DNA of 9,286 nt from Bacteroidota bacterium (GCA_027621335.1 JAQCAN010000086.1:1-9286), one strand, 5' to 3'; shown: positions 1-6,619, counted from the stretch's first letter. The notes: generated by a model from the letters alone, not told the origin. Numbers and translations: made by a program.

Positions 1-2
1 CA

Positions 3-74
3 TCAGAGACCAATCTAAAAGGAGAACTCACGGAGGAATTCGACTACCTTAAGGATTACGTAGCGGGAACTTGA
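3..74 (+). CDS. Possible C-terminal tail of a convergent gene running in from the left edge
   Basis: A plus-strand frame is open from the window edge to a TGA at 72-74 and gives 23 residues, including LTEEFDYLKDYVAGT. The composition (acidic and aromatic residues, few rare codons) looks like a real protein end. The other two plus frames stop at 16-18 and 50-52. If real, the gene converges on rpe and its last 19 bases overlap the rpe 3' end. The piece is far too short to identify a family, and it may be a chance open frame. An alternative is that CAT at 1-3 is the start codon of a further minus-strand gene downstream of rpe; one base of context cannot decide this. Confidence 0.3.
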   Translation, partial: SETNLKGELTEEFDYLKDYVAGT

Positions 75-721
75 GCGGCCAGAAGAGCTGAGATAGTATC
101 CTTTGGCGACACGGATTTGAACACTGTATTACCGGCCACAAGGACATCTGCTCCTGCATTTAAGAGCTTGGGTGCATTCTCCAAGGTCACACCCCCATCG
201 ACCTCGATCAGCACGTTTGTCCCTGCGACATCCGCCAAATGGCGCAGCTGTTTGATCTTGGAATAGGTGTGCTCTATGAATTTCTGCCCACCGAATCCTG
301 GATTCACGCTCATAAGACAGACCAAGTCGATGTCCTGAATGACATCGCTCAAAAGATGGACAGGGGTGTGGGGGTTCAAGGCCACTCCTGCTTTCATACC
401 TTCCGCCTTGATGGCCTGTAAGGTCCTGTGCAGATGGGTGCAGGCTTCGTAATGAACAGTGAGGATATCAGCACCACATTCTCTGAAGGTCTTGATATAG
501 CGGTCAGGGTCAACGATCATCAAATGGACATCATTCACCTTGGTGGAATGACTGGTCATGGCCTTCATGACAGGCATGCCGAAGGAGATGTTGGGAACGA
601 ATACCCCATCCATGATATCGATGTGCAGCCACTGCGCCTCACTCTCATTCACCATCTCGATATCACGTTGGAGATTGGCGAAATCAGCAGCTAAGATGGA
701 CGGGGCAATGATGTGGGACAT
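56..721 (-). CDS. rpe: Ribulose-phosphate 3-epimerase
   Basis: Cytosolic TIM-barrel enzyme that interconverts D-ribulose 5-phosphate and D-xylulose 5-phosphate in the pentose phosphate pathway. The 221-residue length is normal for the family. Visible motifs are APSILAADF at 6-14 with Ser8, HIDIMDG at 33-39 with metal ligands His33 and Asp35, His66 in DVHLM, NPGFGGQ at 140-146 (phosphate loop), and EVDGG at 173-177 with the catalytic Asp175. The second phosphate-binding segment is VAGN at 195-198. Asp35 and Asp175 are the expected acid/base pair, so the enzyme should be active. The ATG at 721 gives the standard N-terminus of the family. It follows rpoD but is separated from it by an intrinsic terminator and carries its own -7 box at 741-748, so it is probably transcribed independently. 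No terminator is visible in the 55 bases after the stop. Confidence 0.97.
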   Translation of the reverse strand: MSHIIAPSILAADFANLQRDIEMVNESEAQWLHIDIMDGVFVPNISFGMPVMKAMTSHSTKVNDVHLMIVDPDRYIKTFRECGADILTVHYEACTHLHRTLQAIKAEGMKAGVALNPHTPVHLLSDVIQDIDLVCLMSVNPGFGGQKFIEHTYSKIKQLRHLADVAGTNVLIEVDGGVTLENAPKLLNAGADVLVAGNTVFKSVSPKDTISALLAAQVPAT

Positions 722-740
722 GGGTCAAGAATCTATGGCA

Positions 741-748
741 CAAAGATA
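741..748 (-). promoter_or_regulatory. Probable rpe promoter -7 box (TATCTTTG)
   Basis: The minus strand reads TATCTTTG, an exact match to the Bacteroidota housekeeping -7 consensus TAnnTTTG, 20 bases before the rpe ATG and downstream of the rpoD terminator. No TTG lies at the expected 17-23 base spacing; the nearest, at 761-763, is only 12 bases away. The -33 half is therefore weak or absent. The 11-mer GACTATCTTTG is identical to the one in the rpsO promoter. Confidence 0.55.
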
Positions 749-800
749 GTCTGAAAAACGCAAAGGCTTAGGGAGGCGGATGATCCATTGCGATTATGAA

Positions 801-833
801 ATAAAAAAGCCCCGGATCAGTATCCAGGGCTTT
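801..833 (-). terminator. Intrinsic terminator after rpoD
   Basis: On the minus strand AAAGCCC-t-GGAT, loop ACTG, ATCC-g-GGGCTTT folds into an 11-pair stem with one mismatch. It is followed directly by TTTTTTATTT. It starts 25 bases past the rpoD stop codon, and the T-tract orientation fits termination of leftward transcription. The plus-strand side has only a weak T-rich stretch, so bidirectional action is unlikely. Confidence 0.9.
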
Positions 834-858
834 CTATCTCTTAGTCGAAGACGTCCTA

Positions 859-1728
859 TCAGCCAAGATACTGTTTCAATCCCTCGCTGCGGGCTGCGTT
901 CTTCAACTTACGGAGGCCTTTCTCCTTTATCTGACGCACGCGTTCACGTGTCAGATCGAAGCGTTGGCCTATTTCTTCCAAGGTACAGGACTCTATTCCG
1001 TCCAGACCGAAATACAATCTCAGGACATCTCCTTCCCTATGGGAAAGGGCATGAAGGCATCTGCGAATCTCGGCCTTCAGGGAATCATCCATGACCTTCT
1101 CATCCGGATCGATGACATCCTCATCCTTCATGACGGCATACATGTCACTGCTGCTCTCTTCTCCGTCATTCAGAGGTGCATCCATGGAGACATGGCGTCC
1201 CGAATTACGGATGGTCTGTTTGACATCTTCCAAGGTCATCTCCAGGACGTCAGCCAGCTCCGCCACGGTTGGTGGGCGCTCATACTCTTGCTCGAGCTTG
1301 GAGAAGGCTTTATTGATCCTGCTGATATTCCCAATCTTATTCAATGGTAATCTTACGATCCTGGACTGCTCGGCCAAGGCTTGTAGGATGCTCTGACGTA
1401 TCCACCAGACAGCATAGGAAATGAACTTGAACCCGCGTGTGTCATCGAAACGCTGAGCAGCTTTGATCAACCCTAGGTTTCCCTCATTGATTAGATCAGG
1501 GAGTGTGAGCCCTTGATTCTGATATTGCTTTGACACCGAGACAACGAACCTCAGATTGGCTTTGGTCAATCGTTCCAAAGCCACATGGTCCCCTTCCTTG
1601 ATGCGTTTAGCTAGTTCGACCTCCTCTTCGGCCGTAATGAGGTCCACTCGACCTATTTCCTGTAAATATTTCTCTAAAGAAGCATTTTCCCTATTGGTGA
1701 CTTGCTTCGTGATCTTCAGTTGTCTCAT
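859..1728 (-). CDS. rpoD: Primary (housekeeping) sigma factor RpoD/SigA
   Basis: Group 1 sigma-70 factor that directs RNA polymerase to housekeeping promoters. It is 289 residues long, as is usual for Bacteroidota primary sigma factors, which lack region 1.1 and the long non-conserved insert. Domains in order: region 1.2 at about 15-45; region 2 at about 50-125, with DLINEGNLGLIKAAQRFD at 78-95 (core binding) and the aromatic WWIRQSI stretch at 108-114 (melting and -10 contact); region 3 at about 126-205; region 4 at about 215-285, with CTLEEIGQRFDLTRERVRQI at 248-267 as the -35 helix-turn-helix. In this phylum the protein recognises TTG and TAnnTTTG elements, which is consistent with sites found in this window. 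The ATG at 1728 is preceded by GGAGAGAGAAT, and an in-frame TAA lies a short way upstream, so the start is well fixed. It is bounded by the pnp terminator upstream and its own terminator downstream. Confidence 0.97.
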   Translation of the reverse strand: MRQLKITKQVTNRENASLEKYLQEIGRVDLITAEEEVELAKRIKEGDHVALERLTKANLRFVVSVSKQYQNQGLTLPDLINEGNLGLIKAAQRFDDTRGFKFISYAVWWIRQSILQALAEQSRIVRLPLNKIGNISRINKAFSKLEQEYERPPTVAELADVLEMTLEDVKQTIRNSGRHVSMDAPLNDGEESSSDMYAVMKDEDVIDPDEKVMDDSLKAEIRRCLHALSHREGDVLRLYFGLDGIESCTLEEIGQRFDLTRERVRQIKEKGLRKLKNAARSEGLKQYLG

Positions 1729-1841
1729 ATTCTCTCTCCACGTATTTTCGCGATCTCTTTATTCAACGGAATGCCACCTCTTTGGTTACAGCGATAGGCC
1801 CTGACAAGAACATCATCTGACCCTTTATTCTCTCCTCTCAT
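1725..1841 (-). CDS. Possible 38-codon leader ORF overlapping the rpoD start
   Basis: In the 263-base gap before rpoD an ATG at 1841 opens a 38-residue frame beginning MRGENKGSDDVLV and ending KIRGERI. Its TGA shares the ATGA overlap with the rpoD start codon, so it could couple rpoD translation to its own. It is rich in Arg and Lys and has no signal peptide or recognisable domain. AAAGG precedes the ATG by only one base, too close for a normal Shine-Dalgarno element. I do not recognise the product. Chance is a real possibility at this length; only conservation of the frame in relatives would establish it. Confidence 0.2.
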   Translation of the reverse strand: MRGENKGSDDVLVRAYRCNQRGGIPLNKEIAKIRGERI

Positions 1842-1938
1842 ACCTTTAAGACGCACGGATAAAGGAAAAGTCAATCGTTCACCCCTTTTTTTATTGTTAA
1901 ACTTTTTTTACTTCCAGGTCAAGGGATCTGTCCTTGGC

Positions 1939-1967
1939 AAAAAAAATCCGGCCATTGCTGACCGGAT
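1939..1967 (-). terminator. Intrinsic terminator after pnp
   Basis: The minus strand shows ATCCGG, a 10-base loop region and CCGGAT, with two further inner pairs possible. It is followed at once by a run of eight T residues. It begins 24 bases after the pnp stop codon and separates pnp from rpoD. Confidence 0.88.
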
Positions 1968-1991
1968 CTTGAAAATCTATGGACTGAATGC

Positions 1992-4121
1992 CTATGCGTT
2001 CTCCTTTTCAGGGCGCTCCATAAGCACTTTGCGGGAAAGCTTGAGTTTTCCAGTCTTTGGGTCGATATCGACCACCTTCACCTTCACAATATCGCCTTCC
2101 TTAAGGACTTCCTCCACCTTCTCTACTCGTTTCCAGTCGATCTCAGAAACATGGAGTAGACCATCGGTTCCTGGCAATATCTCTACAAAGGCCCCATAAG
2201 GCATGATGCTCTTAACCTTACCTTCATAGATCTCTCCTTTCTCAGCTTTAGGCGGGAAAGCGATGTTCTTCACTCTGCGCTCTGCATCCTGGATGGAAGA
2301 AAGGTCGCTGGCTACGATATCTACCTTACCTTGGTTATCTATCTCTTCAAGCACGATGGTAGCGCCTGAGAGGAGTTGGATCTCTTGAATGATCTTTCCA
2401 CCTGGACCGATGACCGGACCGATCATTTCCTTTGGAATCATGAATGATATGATACGCGGTGCATGTGGCTTATAATCCTCTCTAGGCGTATCCATGGTCT
2501 TCTTCATCTCTTTCAAGATATGAAGACGTCCATCTCTGGCCTGATAAAGGGCCTGCTTGAGTAGCTCAGTGGACAGTCCATCCACCTTGATATCCATCTG
2601 ACATGCCGTGATACCCTTATCAGTACCAGTGACTTTGAAGTCCATATCTCCCAAATGATCCTCATCTCCAAGGATATCGGACAAGACCATGTTCTTCTCA
2701 CCATCGGTGATCAGTCCCATTGCAATTCCTGATACCATAGATGTGATCTGAACTCCTCCATCCATAAGCGCTAAGCAGCCTGCGCAGACCGTTGCCATAG
2801 AGGAGGAACCATTGGATTCCAAAATCTCAGACACGAGTCGGACCGTATATGGATTCTCAGGAGCAGGTGGAATGACCGGCTTCAGTGCTCTCAAAGCCAA
2901 GTTACCATGCCCTATCTCCCTGCGGCTGGTTGCTCTGAGGAATCTGGCCTCTCCTGTGCTGAAAGGAGGAAAGTTATAGTGGAGCATGAAGGAATCCTTG
3001 CGCTCCTCTGTAGCTGAATCCACGGACTGTTCATCCAGTTTGGATCCTAGAGTCAATGTGGTCAACGATTGAGTTTCTCCCCTAGTGAATATGGCTGAAC
3101 CATGTGTTCTAGGAAGGTAGTCCACCTCACACCAGATATCCCTGATGTCAGTGCTCTTTCGGCCGTCCAATCGGATGCCTTCATCCAACATCACGCGTCT
3201 AACCGCGTCCTTCTTCACTTTGCCGAAGTAGGCTCCGATGAGCTTCCCGACTTCCCCGATTCTCTCTTCAGTCAACGTAGCCACGAATTCCTCTTGAACG
3301 GCCTTGAAAGCTGATGAACGAACTTCCTTGGCTGAGGCTTGTCTCGCAATCTCTTTGTATTTCTCGAAGGCATAGTCGTGGATTTGCTTCTTCAAGTCAA
3401 CATCATGGGTCTCGTGGGAGTACTCTCTTTTGGTCTTGGCCTTTTCAACTTGAGCTGCTAGCTCGATCTGGGCGTTACATTGAACGGCAATGGCCATTTG
3501 GGCTAAAGAAATGGCTTCCACCATCTCATCTTCCGAAACTTCCTTCATCTCACCTTCTACCATGAGAATATTGTCGACTGTTCCAGCGATAATCATGTCG
3601 ATATCCGCCTTTTTGAGCTCGGTATAGCTTGGATTGACACTAAACTTGCCATCGATACGAGCGACCCTCACTTCAGAGATCGGGCCATTGAAAGGAATGT
3701 CTGAAACGGCCAAAGCAGCAGAGGCTGCAAGTCCGGCAATACAATCGGCCATGTTCTCTTTATCGGCAGATATGAGTTGGACTATTACTTGAGTTTCAGC
3801 ATGGTAATCATCTGGAAACATGGGTCTTAAAGCTCTATCAATAAGACGAGCTACAAGGATTTCACCTTCACCTGGTCTAGATTCTCTCTTGAAGAAGCCA
3901 CCTGGGAATTTTCCAGCGGAGGCGTACTTCTCTCGGTATTCAACGGTGAGTGGAAGGAAGTCCACATCGGAACCTTCTTTATTGGAGACCACTGTAGCCA
4001 AGAGCATCGTGTCTCCCATTCTTACTACAACTGACCCATCGGCCTGTTTCGCAAGTTTTCCTGTTTCAATGGAGATGGTCTTCCCATTTCCCAGGTTGAT
4101 TGTTTTGTTTACTATATGCAT
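1992..4121 (-). CDS. pnp: Polyribonucleotide nucleotidyltransferase (PNPase)
   Basis: Trimeric 3'-to-5' phosphorolytic exoribonuclease that degrades mRNA to nucleoside diphosphates and can add tails in reverse. The 709-residue length and domain order are standard: first RNase PH core at about 5-145 with FPGGFFKRE at 72-80, an alpha-helical linker at about 240-310, second RNase PH core at about 315-540, KH domain at about 553-615 with IGPGGK at 571-576, and S1 domain at about 628-698. The catalytic segment SDILGDEDHLGDMD lies at 481-494, with Asp486 and Asp492 matching the known catalytic pair. Nothing essential is missing. The start at 4121 gives a short N-terminus before the conserved ETGKLAKQADGSVVVR stretch; no better start lies upstream. 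It follows rpsO in the common rpsO-pnp order but is separated from it by a terminator. The leader carries a small stem-loop (4183-4200) that could be an autoregulatory site, as pnp leaders are in enterobacteria; that is inference. Confidence 0.98.
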   Translation of the reverse strand: MHIVNKTINLGNGKTISIETGKLAKQADGSVVVRMGDTMLLATVVSNKEGSDVDFLPLTVEYREKYASAGKFPGGFFKRESRPGEGEILVARLIDRALRPMFPDDYHAETQVIVQLISADKENMADCIAGLAASAALAVSDIPFNGPISEVRVARIDGKFSVNPSYTELKKADIDMIIAGTVDNILMVEGEMKEVSEDEMVEAISLAQMAIAVQCNAQIELAAQVEKAKTKREYSHETHDVDLKKQIHDYAFEKYKEIARQASAKEVRSSAFKAVQEEFVATLTEERIGEVGKLIGAYFGKVKKDAVRRVMLDEGIRLDGRKSTDIRDIWCEVDYLPRTHGSAIFTRGETQSLTTLTLGSKLDEQSVDSATEERKDSFMLHYNFPPFSTGEARFLRATSRREIGHGNLALRALKPVIPPAPENPYTVRLVSEILESNGSSSMATVCAGCLALMDGGVQITSMVSGIAMGLITDGEKNMVLSDILGDEDHLGDMDFKVTGTDKGITACQMDIKVDGLSTELLKQALYQARDGRLHILKEMKKTMDTPREDYKPHAPRIISFMIPKEMIGPVIGPGGKIIQEIQLLSGATIVLEEIDNQGKVDIVASDLSSIQDAERRVKNIAFPPKAEKGEIYEGKVKSIMPYGAFVEILPGTDGLLHVSEIDWKRVEKVEEVLKEGDIVKVKVVDIDPKTGKLKLSRKVLMERPEKENA

Positions 4122-4154
4122 CGTTTACGTGTAATGTGTCACCACCCCTTGTGG

Positions 4155-4162
4155 CAACGGTA
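4155..4162 (-). promoter_or_regulatory. Weak candidate pnp -7 box (TACCGTTG)
   Basis: TACCGTTG on the minus strand differs from TAnnTTTG at one fixed position and lies 33 bases before the pnp start, downstream of the rpsO terminator. No TTG is present at the usual upstream spacing, so this is the best candidate rather than a convincing promoter. Confidence 0.25.
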
Positions 4163-4182
4163 TGATTATATGTATGAGTCCA

Positions 4183-4200
4183 CTGCTCGGAAGGGAGCAG
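4183..4200 (-). other. Small stem-loop in the pnp leader
   Basis: CTGCTC, loop CCTTCC, GAGCAG on the minus strand forms a perfect 6-pair stem just past the T-tract of the rpsO terminator. It has no T-run of its own, so it is not a second terminator. It would be at the 5' end of readthrough transcripts into pnp and could be a processing or stability element. Confidence 0.4.
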
Positions 4201-4202
4201 AT

Positions 4203-4239
4203 CAAACAAAAAAGGGGCGGGACAACAGCCCAACCCCTT
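4203..4239 (-). terminator. Intrinsic terminator after rpsO
   Basis: The minus strand reads AAGGGG, an internal TT/G loop, GGG, a 7-base loop, CCC, and CCCCTT, followed by TTTTTTGTTTG. The GC-rich two-part stem plus T-tract lies 46 bases past the rpsO stop and separates rpsO from pnp, though some readthrough into pnp is likely. Confidence 0.88.
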
Positions 4240-4284
4240 CTTTATCAGCTTTTTATATCAGTATGGCAAGATGCTGAAGTCATC

Positions 4285-4554
4285 TTACTTCCTGATTCCT
4301 AGTTCCTTGATGATCTCCCTGTAACGGGTGATATCCTTCTTTATGAGGTAATCAAGGAGCCTTCTTCTTTTTCCAACCAGAAGGACCAGAGCCCTTTCGG
4401 TATTGTAGTCCTTGTGATTCCTTTTGAGGTGCTCGGTCAAATGATTGATCCTGTGCGTGAACAGAGCTATCTGCCCCTCTGCTGAGCCGGTGTCCGTGTC
4501 GGATTTACCGTGCTTCTTGAATATGTCTTGCTTTACTTTTGATGTTAGATACAT
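4285..4554 (-). CDS. rpsO: 30S ribosomal protein S15
   Basis: Primary-binding small-subunit protein that contacts helices 20-22 of 16S rRNA and helps form the inter-subunit bridge with 23S rRNA. The 89-residue length is exactly typical. Motifs are DTGSAEGQIALFTHRINHL near 21-39 and LVGKRRRLLDYLIKKD near 58-73. Relative to the E. coli protein the DHHSRRG segment is DYNTERA here: Asp and a hydroxyl residue are kept, while the preceding His is Asn. I believe this is normal for Bacteroidota S15, from memory. It has its own strong promoter and a leader with an inverted repeat, and it is followed by a terminator. S15 represses its own translation in several bacteria, but by unrelated leader folds, so autoregulation here is only possible. 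Confidence 0.98.
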   Translation of the reverse strand: MYLTSKVKQDIFKKHGKSDTDTGSAEGQIALFTHRINHLTEHLKRNHKDYNTERALVLLVGKRRRLLDYLIKKDITRYREIIKELGIRK

Positions 4555-4581
4555 GCCAATATTATTAGAAATGATTGTTAT

Positions 4582-4602
4582 GCGCCTCCCTTAGGAGGGC
4601 GC
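4582..4602 (-). repeat. Inverted repeat in the rpsO promoter/leader
   Basis: GCGCCCTCC, TAAG, GGAGGCGC on the minus strand pairs over 8 bases with one bulged base. It touches the last base of the -7 box at 4602 and would span the expected transcription start. In DNA it could be an operator; in readthrough RNA from accD it could fold as a hairpin. No T-run follows it, so it is not a classic terminator. Confidence 0.5.
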
Positions 4603-4631
4603 AAAGATAGTCCAATCATGGGAACCAGCAA
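4602..4631 (-). promoter_or_regulatory. rpsO promoter, Bacteroidota type (TTG-19-TATCTTTG)
   Basis: A TTG at 4631-4629 is followed by 19 bases and then TATCTTTG at 4609-4602. This is an exact match to the -33/-7 pattern and spacing of Bacteroidota housekeeping promoters. It lies between the accD stop and rpsO and predicts a leader of about 40 bases. This is the best promoter in the window and agrees with the sigma factor encoded nearby. Confidence 0.75.
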
Positions 4632-4632
4632 C

Positions 4633-4656
4633 TTATTCGACTTATTTGTCGAATAG
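4633..4656 (-). other. Stem-loop enclosing the accD stop codon
   Basis: CTATTCGAC, loop AAATAA, GTCGAATAA on the minus strand forms an 8-pair stem plus a possible G-U pair. The accD TAA lies in the loop. It lacks a following T-run, so it would protect the 3' end or slow the ribosome or polymerase rather than terminate cleanly. Confidence 0.55.
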
Positions 4657-5490
4657 CTCTATGACCCTGGCAAGCTTGGATTTCAGCTCTTTACGGGTCA
4701 CAATGAAGTCCAAGAAGCCATGTTCCAAAACGAACTCGGACGTCTGGAAATCGGGGGGCAAGTCCCTTCCGATGGTCTCCCTGACTACACGAGGACCAGC
4801 AAAGGCAATAAGCGCTCCTGGCTCTGCGATGTTGATGTCACCGAGCATGGCATAAGATGCCGTCACTCCGCCTGTGGTAGGGTCGGTCAAAAATGAGATA
4901 TAAGGCAATTTTGCTCTACTGAGCTGAGTAAGTTTCGCTGAAGTCTTGGCCATCTGCATCAAAGAGAAGCCCGCTTCCATCATCCTAGCACCTCCCGACT
5001 TAGAGATGATCATCATAGGACATTTGCGCTTGATCGCCTCATCGATGGCTAGAGAGATCTTCTCTCCCACCACTGCGCCCATTGAGCCCCCTATGAAAGC
5101 GAAATCCATACAGGCCACCATCAGGGGCCAGCCATCTACTTCTCCAAAGGCCGTCCGGATGGCATCATTCAGTCCAGTCTTTTCCTGAGTGGTCTTTAGA
5201 CGGTCGCTGTACTTCTTGGTGTCCACGAATTTCAGGATGTCTTTAGCCTTCATCCCAGCATTCAGCTCTTCATACTTGCCTTGATCGAAGAGGACATGGA
5301 AATACTCCTCAGACCCTATGCGCTCATGATGTTCGCATTGGATGCATACCCAAAGATTTTCAGCATGCTCATCGGAAGAGAGCATGATCTTGCATTTAGG
5401 GCAGCTATACCATAGCCCTTCCGGAGTCTCCTTCTTCTCACGGGTAGAGGTGGTAATTCCCTCTTTGATGCGCTTGAACCATCCTGACAT
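4642..5490 (-). CDS. accD: Acetyl-CoA carboxylase carboxyltransferase, beta subunit
   Basis: Beta half of the carboxyltransferase that, with AccA, moves the carboxyl group from biotinyl-BCCP to acetyl-CoA to make malonyl-CoA, the first committed step of fatty-acid synthesis. From the ATG at 5490 the protein has 282 residues and starts MSGWFKRIKEG, which fits the usual N-terminus of Bacteroidota AccD. The frame stays open upstream to a TTG at 5568, which would add 26 unconserved residues and overlap the aldolase stop by 8 bases; I prefer the ATG. A complete four-Cys zinc ribbon is present: CPKC at 30-33 and CIQC at 49-52. The crotonase-fold core carries IGGSMG at 133-138, SGGARM at 165-170, TTGGV at 205-209 and FAGPRVV at 230-236, which shape the acyl-CoA and oxyanion sites. 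It lies 70 bases downstream of the aldolase gene with no terminator between, so the two are probably cotranscribed. Confidence 0.96.
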   Translation of the reverse strand: MSGWFKRIKEGITTSTREKKETPEGLWYSCPKCKIMLSSDEHAENLWVCIQCEHHERIGSEEYFHVLFDQGKYEELNAGMKAKDILKFVDTKKYSDRLKTTQEKTGLNDAIRTAFGEVDGWPLMVACMDFAFIGGSMGAVVGEKISLAIDEAIKRKCPMMIISKSGGARMMEAGFSLMQMAKTSAKLTQLSRAKLPYISFLTDPTTGGVTASYAMLGDINIAEPGALIAFAGPRVVRETIGRDLPPDFQTSEFVLEHGFLDFIVTRKELKSKLARVIELFDK

Positions 5491-5560
5491 CGGATCTATG
5501 CTTTTTAGAGATTCATGATCGGAACCTGCCAAATCCTTCGAAAACGAGGCGTTCTCAGGA

Positions 5561-6619
5561 TCAAGCAAGATCTATTCCTTTGTCAAGATAGACATCTTGG
5601 ACTAGATTCAATAATTCCACTCCTTCTTTGAACGGTCTTTGGAAGGCTTTTCTACCTAGGATGAGACCTTGGCCTCCAGCCCTCTTGTTGATGACAGCGG
5701 TCTCCACGGCTTCTGCCATGTCGCTGCTTCCTGTTGATGCTCCTCCTGAATTAATGAGTCCTATACGCCCCATGTAGCAGTTGATGACCTGGTATCGGCA
5801 TAGGTCGATGGGATGATCGGAGCTCAATTCGCTATAGACCTTAGGGTGGGTCTTTCCGAAGTTCACTGCCGTATAGCCCCCATTGTTGGTAGGTAATTTC
5901 TGCTTTATGATATCGGCCTGAATGGTCACTCCAAGGTGATTGGCCTGACCCGTAAGATCGGCTGACGTATGATAGTCCACACCATCCTTCACGAATGCTG
6001 CATTCCTGGTATAGCACCATAGGATAGTCGCCATTCCCAACTCATGGGCCCTTTCGAAGGCTTCAGCCACTTCGATGATCTGCCTATTGGATCCTTCAGA
6101 TCCGAAATAGATCGTAGCACCAACAGCAGCCGCTCCCATATTCCACGCATCTTCAACAGAACCGAACATGATCTGCTCATACGTGGCCGGAAGGCTCAGG
6201 AACTCATTATGATTGAGCTTGACGACAAATGGAATCTTGTGGGCGTACTTTCTAGCAGAATTGGCCAAAACGCCAAAAGTCGAAGCCACAGCATTGCACC
6301 CTCCTTCAATGGCCAATTCTACGATGCGTTCAGGATCGAAGTATTCCGGATTAGGAGCAAAGGATGCACCCGCGGAGTGTTCGATTCCCTGATCCACTGG
6401 CAGAATACTCATATAACCGGTATGTGCCAATCGCCCATGGCTGTATATGGACTCGAGGTTTCGAAGTGTCCTGATGTTCCTATTGGTTCCGGTGAATTTC
6501 TCACTTACAAAATCCCCACTGGGAACATGCAACTTGGATTTATCGATGGTCTTACACGTGTGTCCTAGAAGGCTATCCGCCTTATCACCTAAAAGACTTG
6601 TCAATTTCTTATCAGCCAT
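5561..6619 (-). CDS. fbaB: Fructose-bisphosphate aldolase, class I (FbaB/DhnA type)
   Basis: Cytosolic Schiff-base aldolase that splits fructose 1,6-bisphosphate into dihydroxyacetone phosphate and glyceraldehyde 3-phosphate, and the reverse in gluconeogenesis. At 352 residues it matches E. coli FbaB (about 350) along its length rather than the shorter archaeal forms. Visible landmarks are ILPVDQGIEHSAG at 72-84, VVKLNHNE at 132-139, ATIYFGSEGS at 168-177, ILWCYTRN at 199-206, ADLTGQANHLG at 220-230, ADIIKQK at 235-241 with Lys239 the likely Schiff-base lysine, INSGGASTG at 289-297 and GLILGRKAF at 318-326 (phosphate binding). It lacks the zinc-binding histidine pattern of class II enzymes. 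The ATG at 6619 has a good -7 box about 36 bases upstream. It sits between tamL and accD; many Flavobacteria have an aldolase gene beside accD, and from memory it is usually class II. Confidence 0.96.
   Translation of the reverse strand: MADKKLTSLLGDKADSLLGHTCKTIDKSKLHVPSGDFVSEKFTGTNRNIRTLRNLESIYSHGRLAHTGYMSILPVDQGIEHSAGASFAPNPEYFDPERIVELAIEGGCNAVASTFGVLANSARKYAHKIPFVVKLNHNEFLSLPATYEQIMFGSVEDAWNMGAAAVGATIYFGSEGSNRQIIEVAEAFERAHELGMATILWCYTRNAAFVKDGVDYHTSADLTGQANHLGVTIQADIIKQKLPTNNGGYTAVNFGKTHPKVYSELSSDHPIDLCRYQVINCYMGRIGLINSGGASTGSSDMAEAVETAVINKRAGGQGLILGRKAFQRPFKEGVELLNLVQDVYLDKGIDLA

Noticed and set aside
1854..1911. Candidate rpoD promoter (TATCCGTG at 1861-1854, TTGAC at 1874, A/T runs at 1884-1911)
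   Set aside because: The box matches TAnnTTTG poorly and the TTG spacing is wrong (10 bases). The A/T runs could be an upstream element, but I cannot place a promoter with confidence.
3820..4134. A 104-codon plus-strand frame antisense to the pnp start
   Set aside because: Shadow of pnp; no domain, signal or promoter supports it.
6044..6568. A 174-codon open frame on the plus strand antisense to the aldolase gene
   Set aside because: It lies wholly inside a strongly conserved gene on the other strand, has no recognisable motif, and is the kind of frame that codon bias produces by chance.
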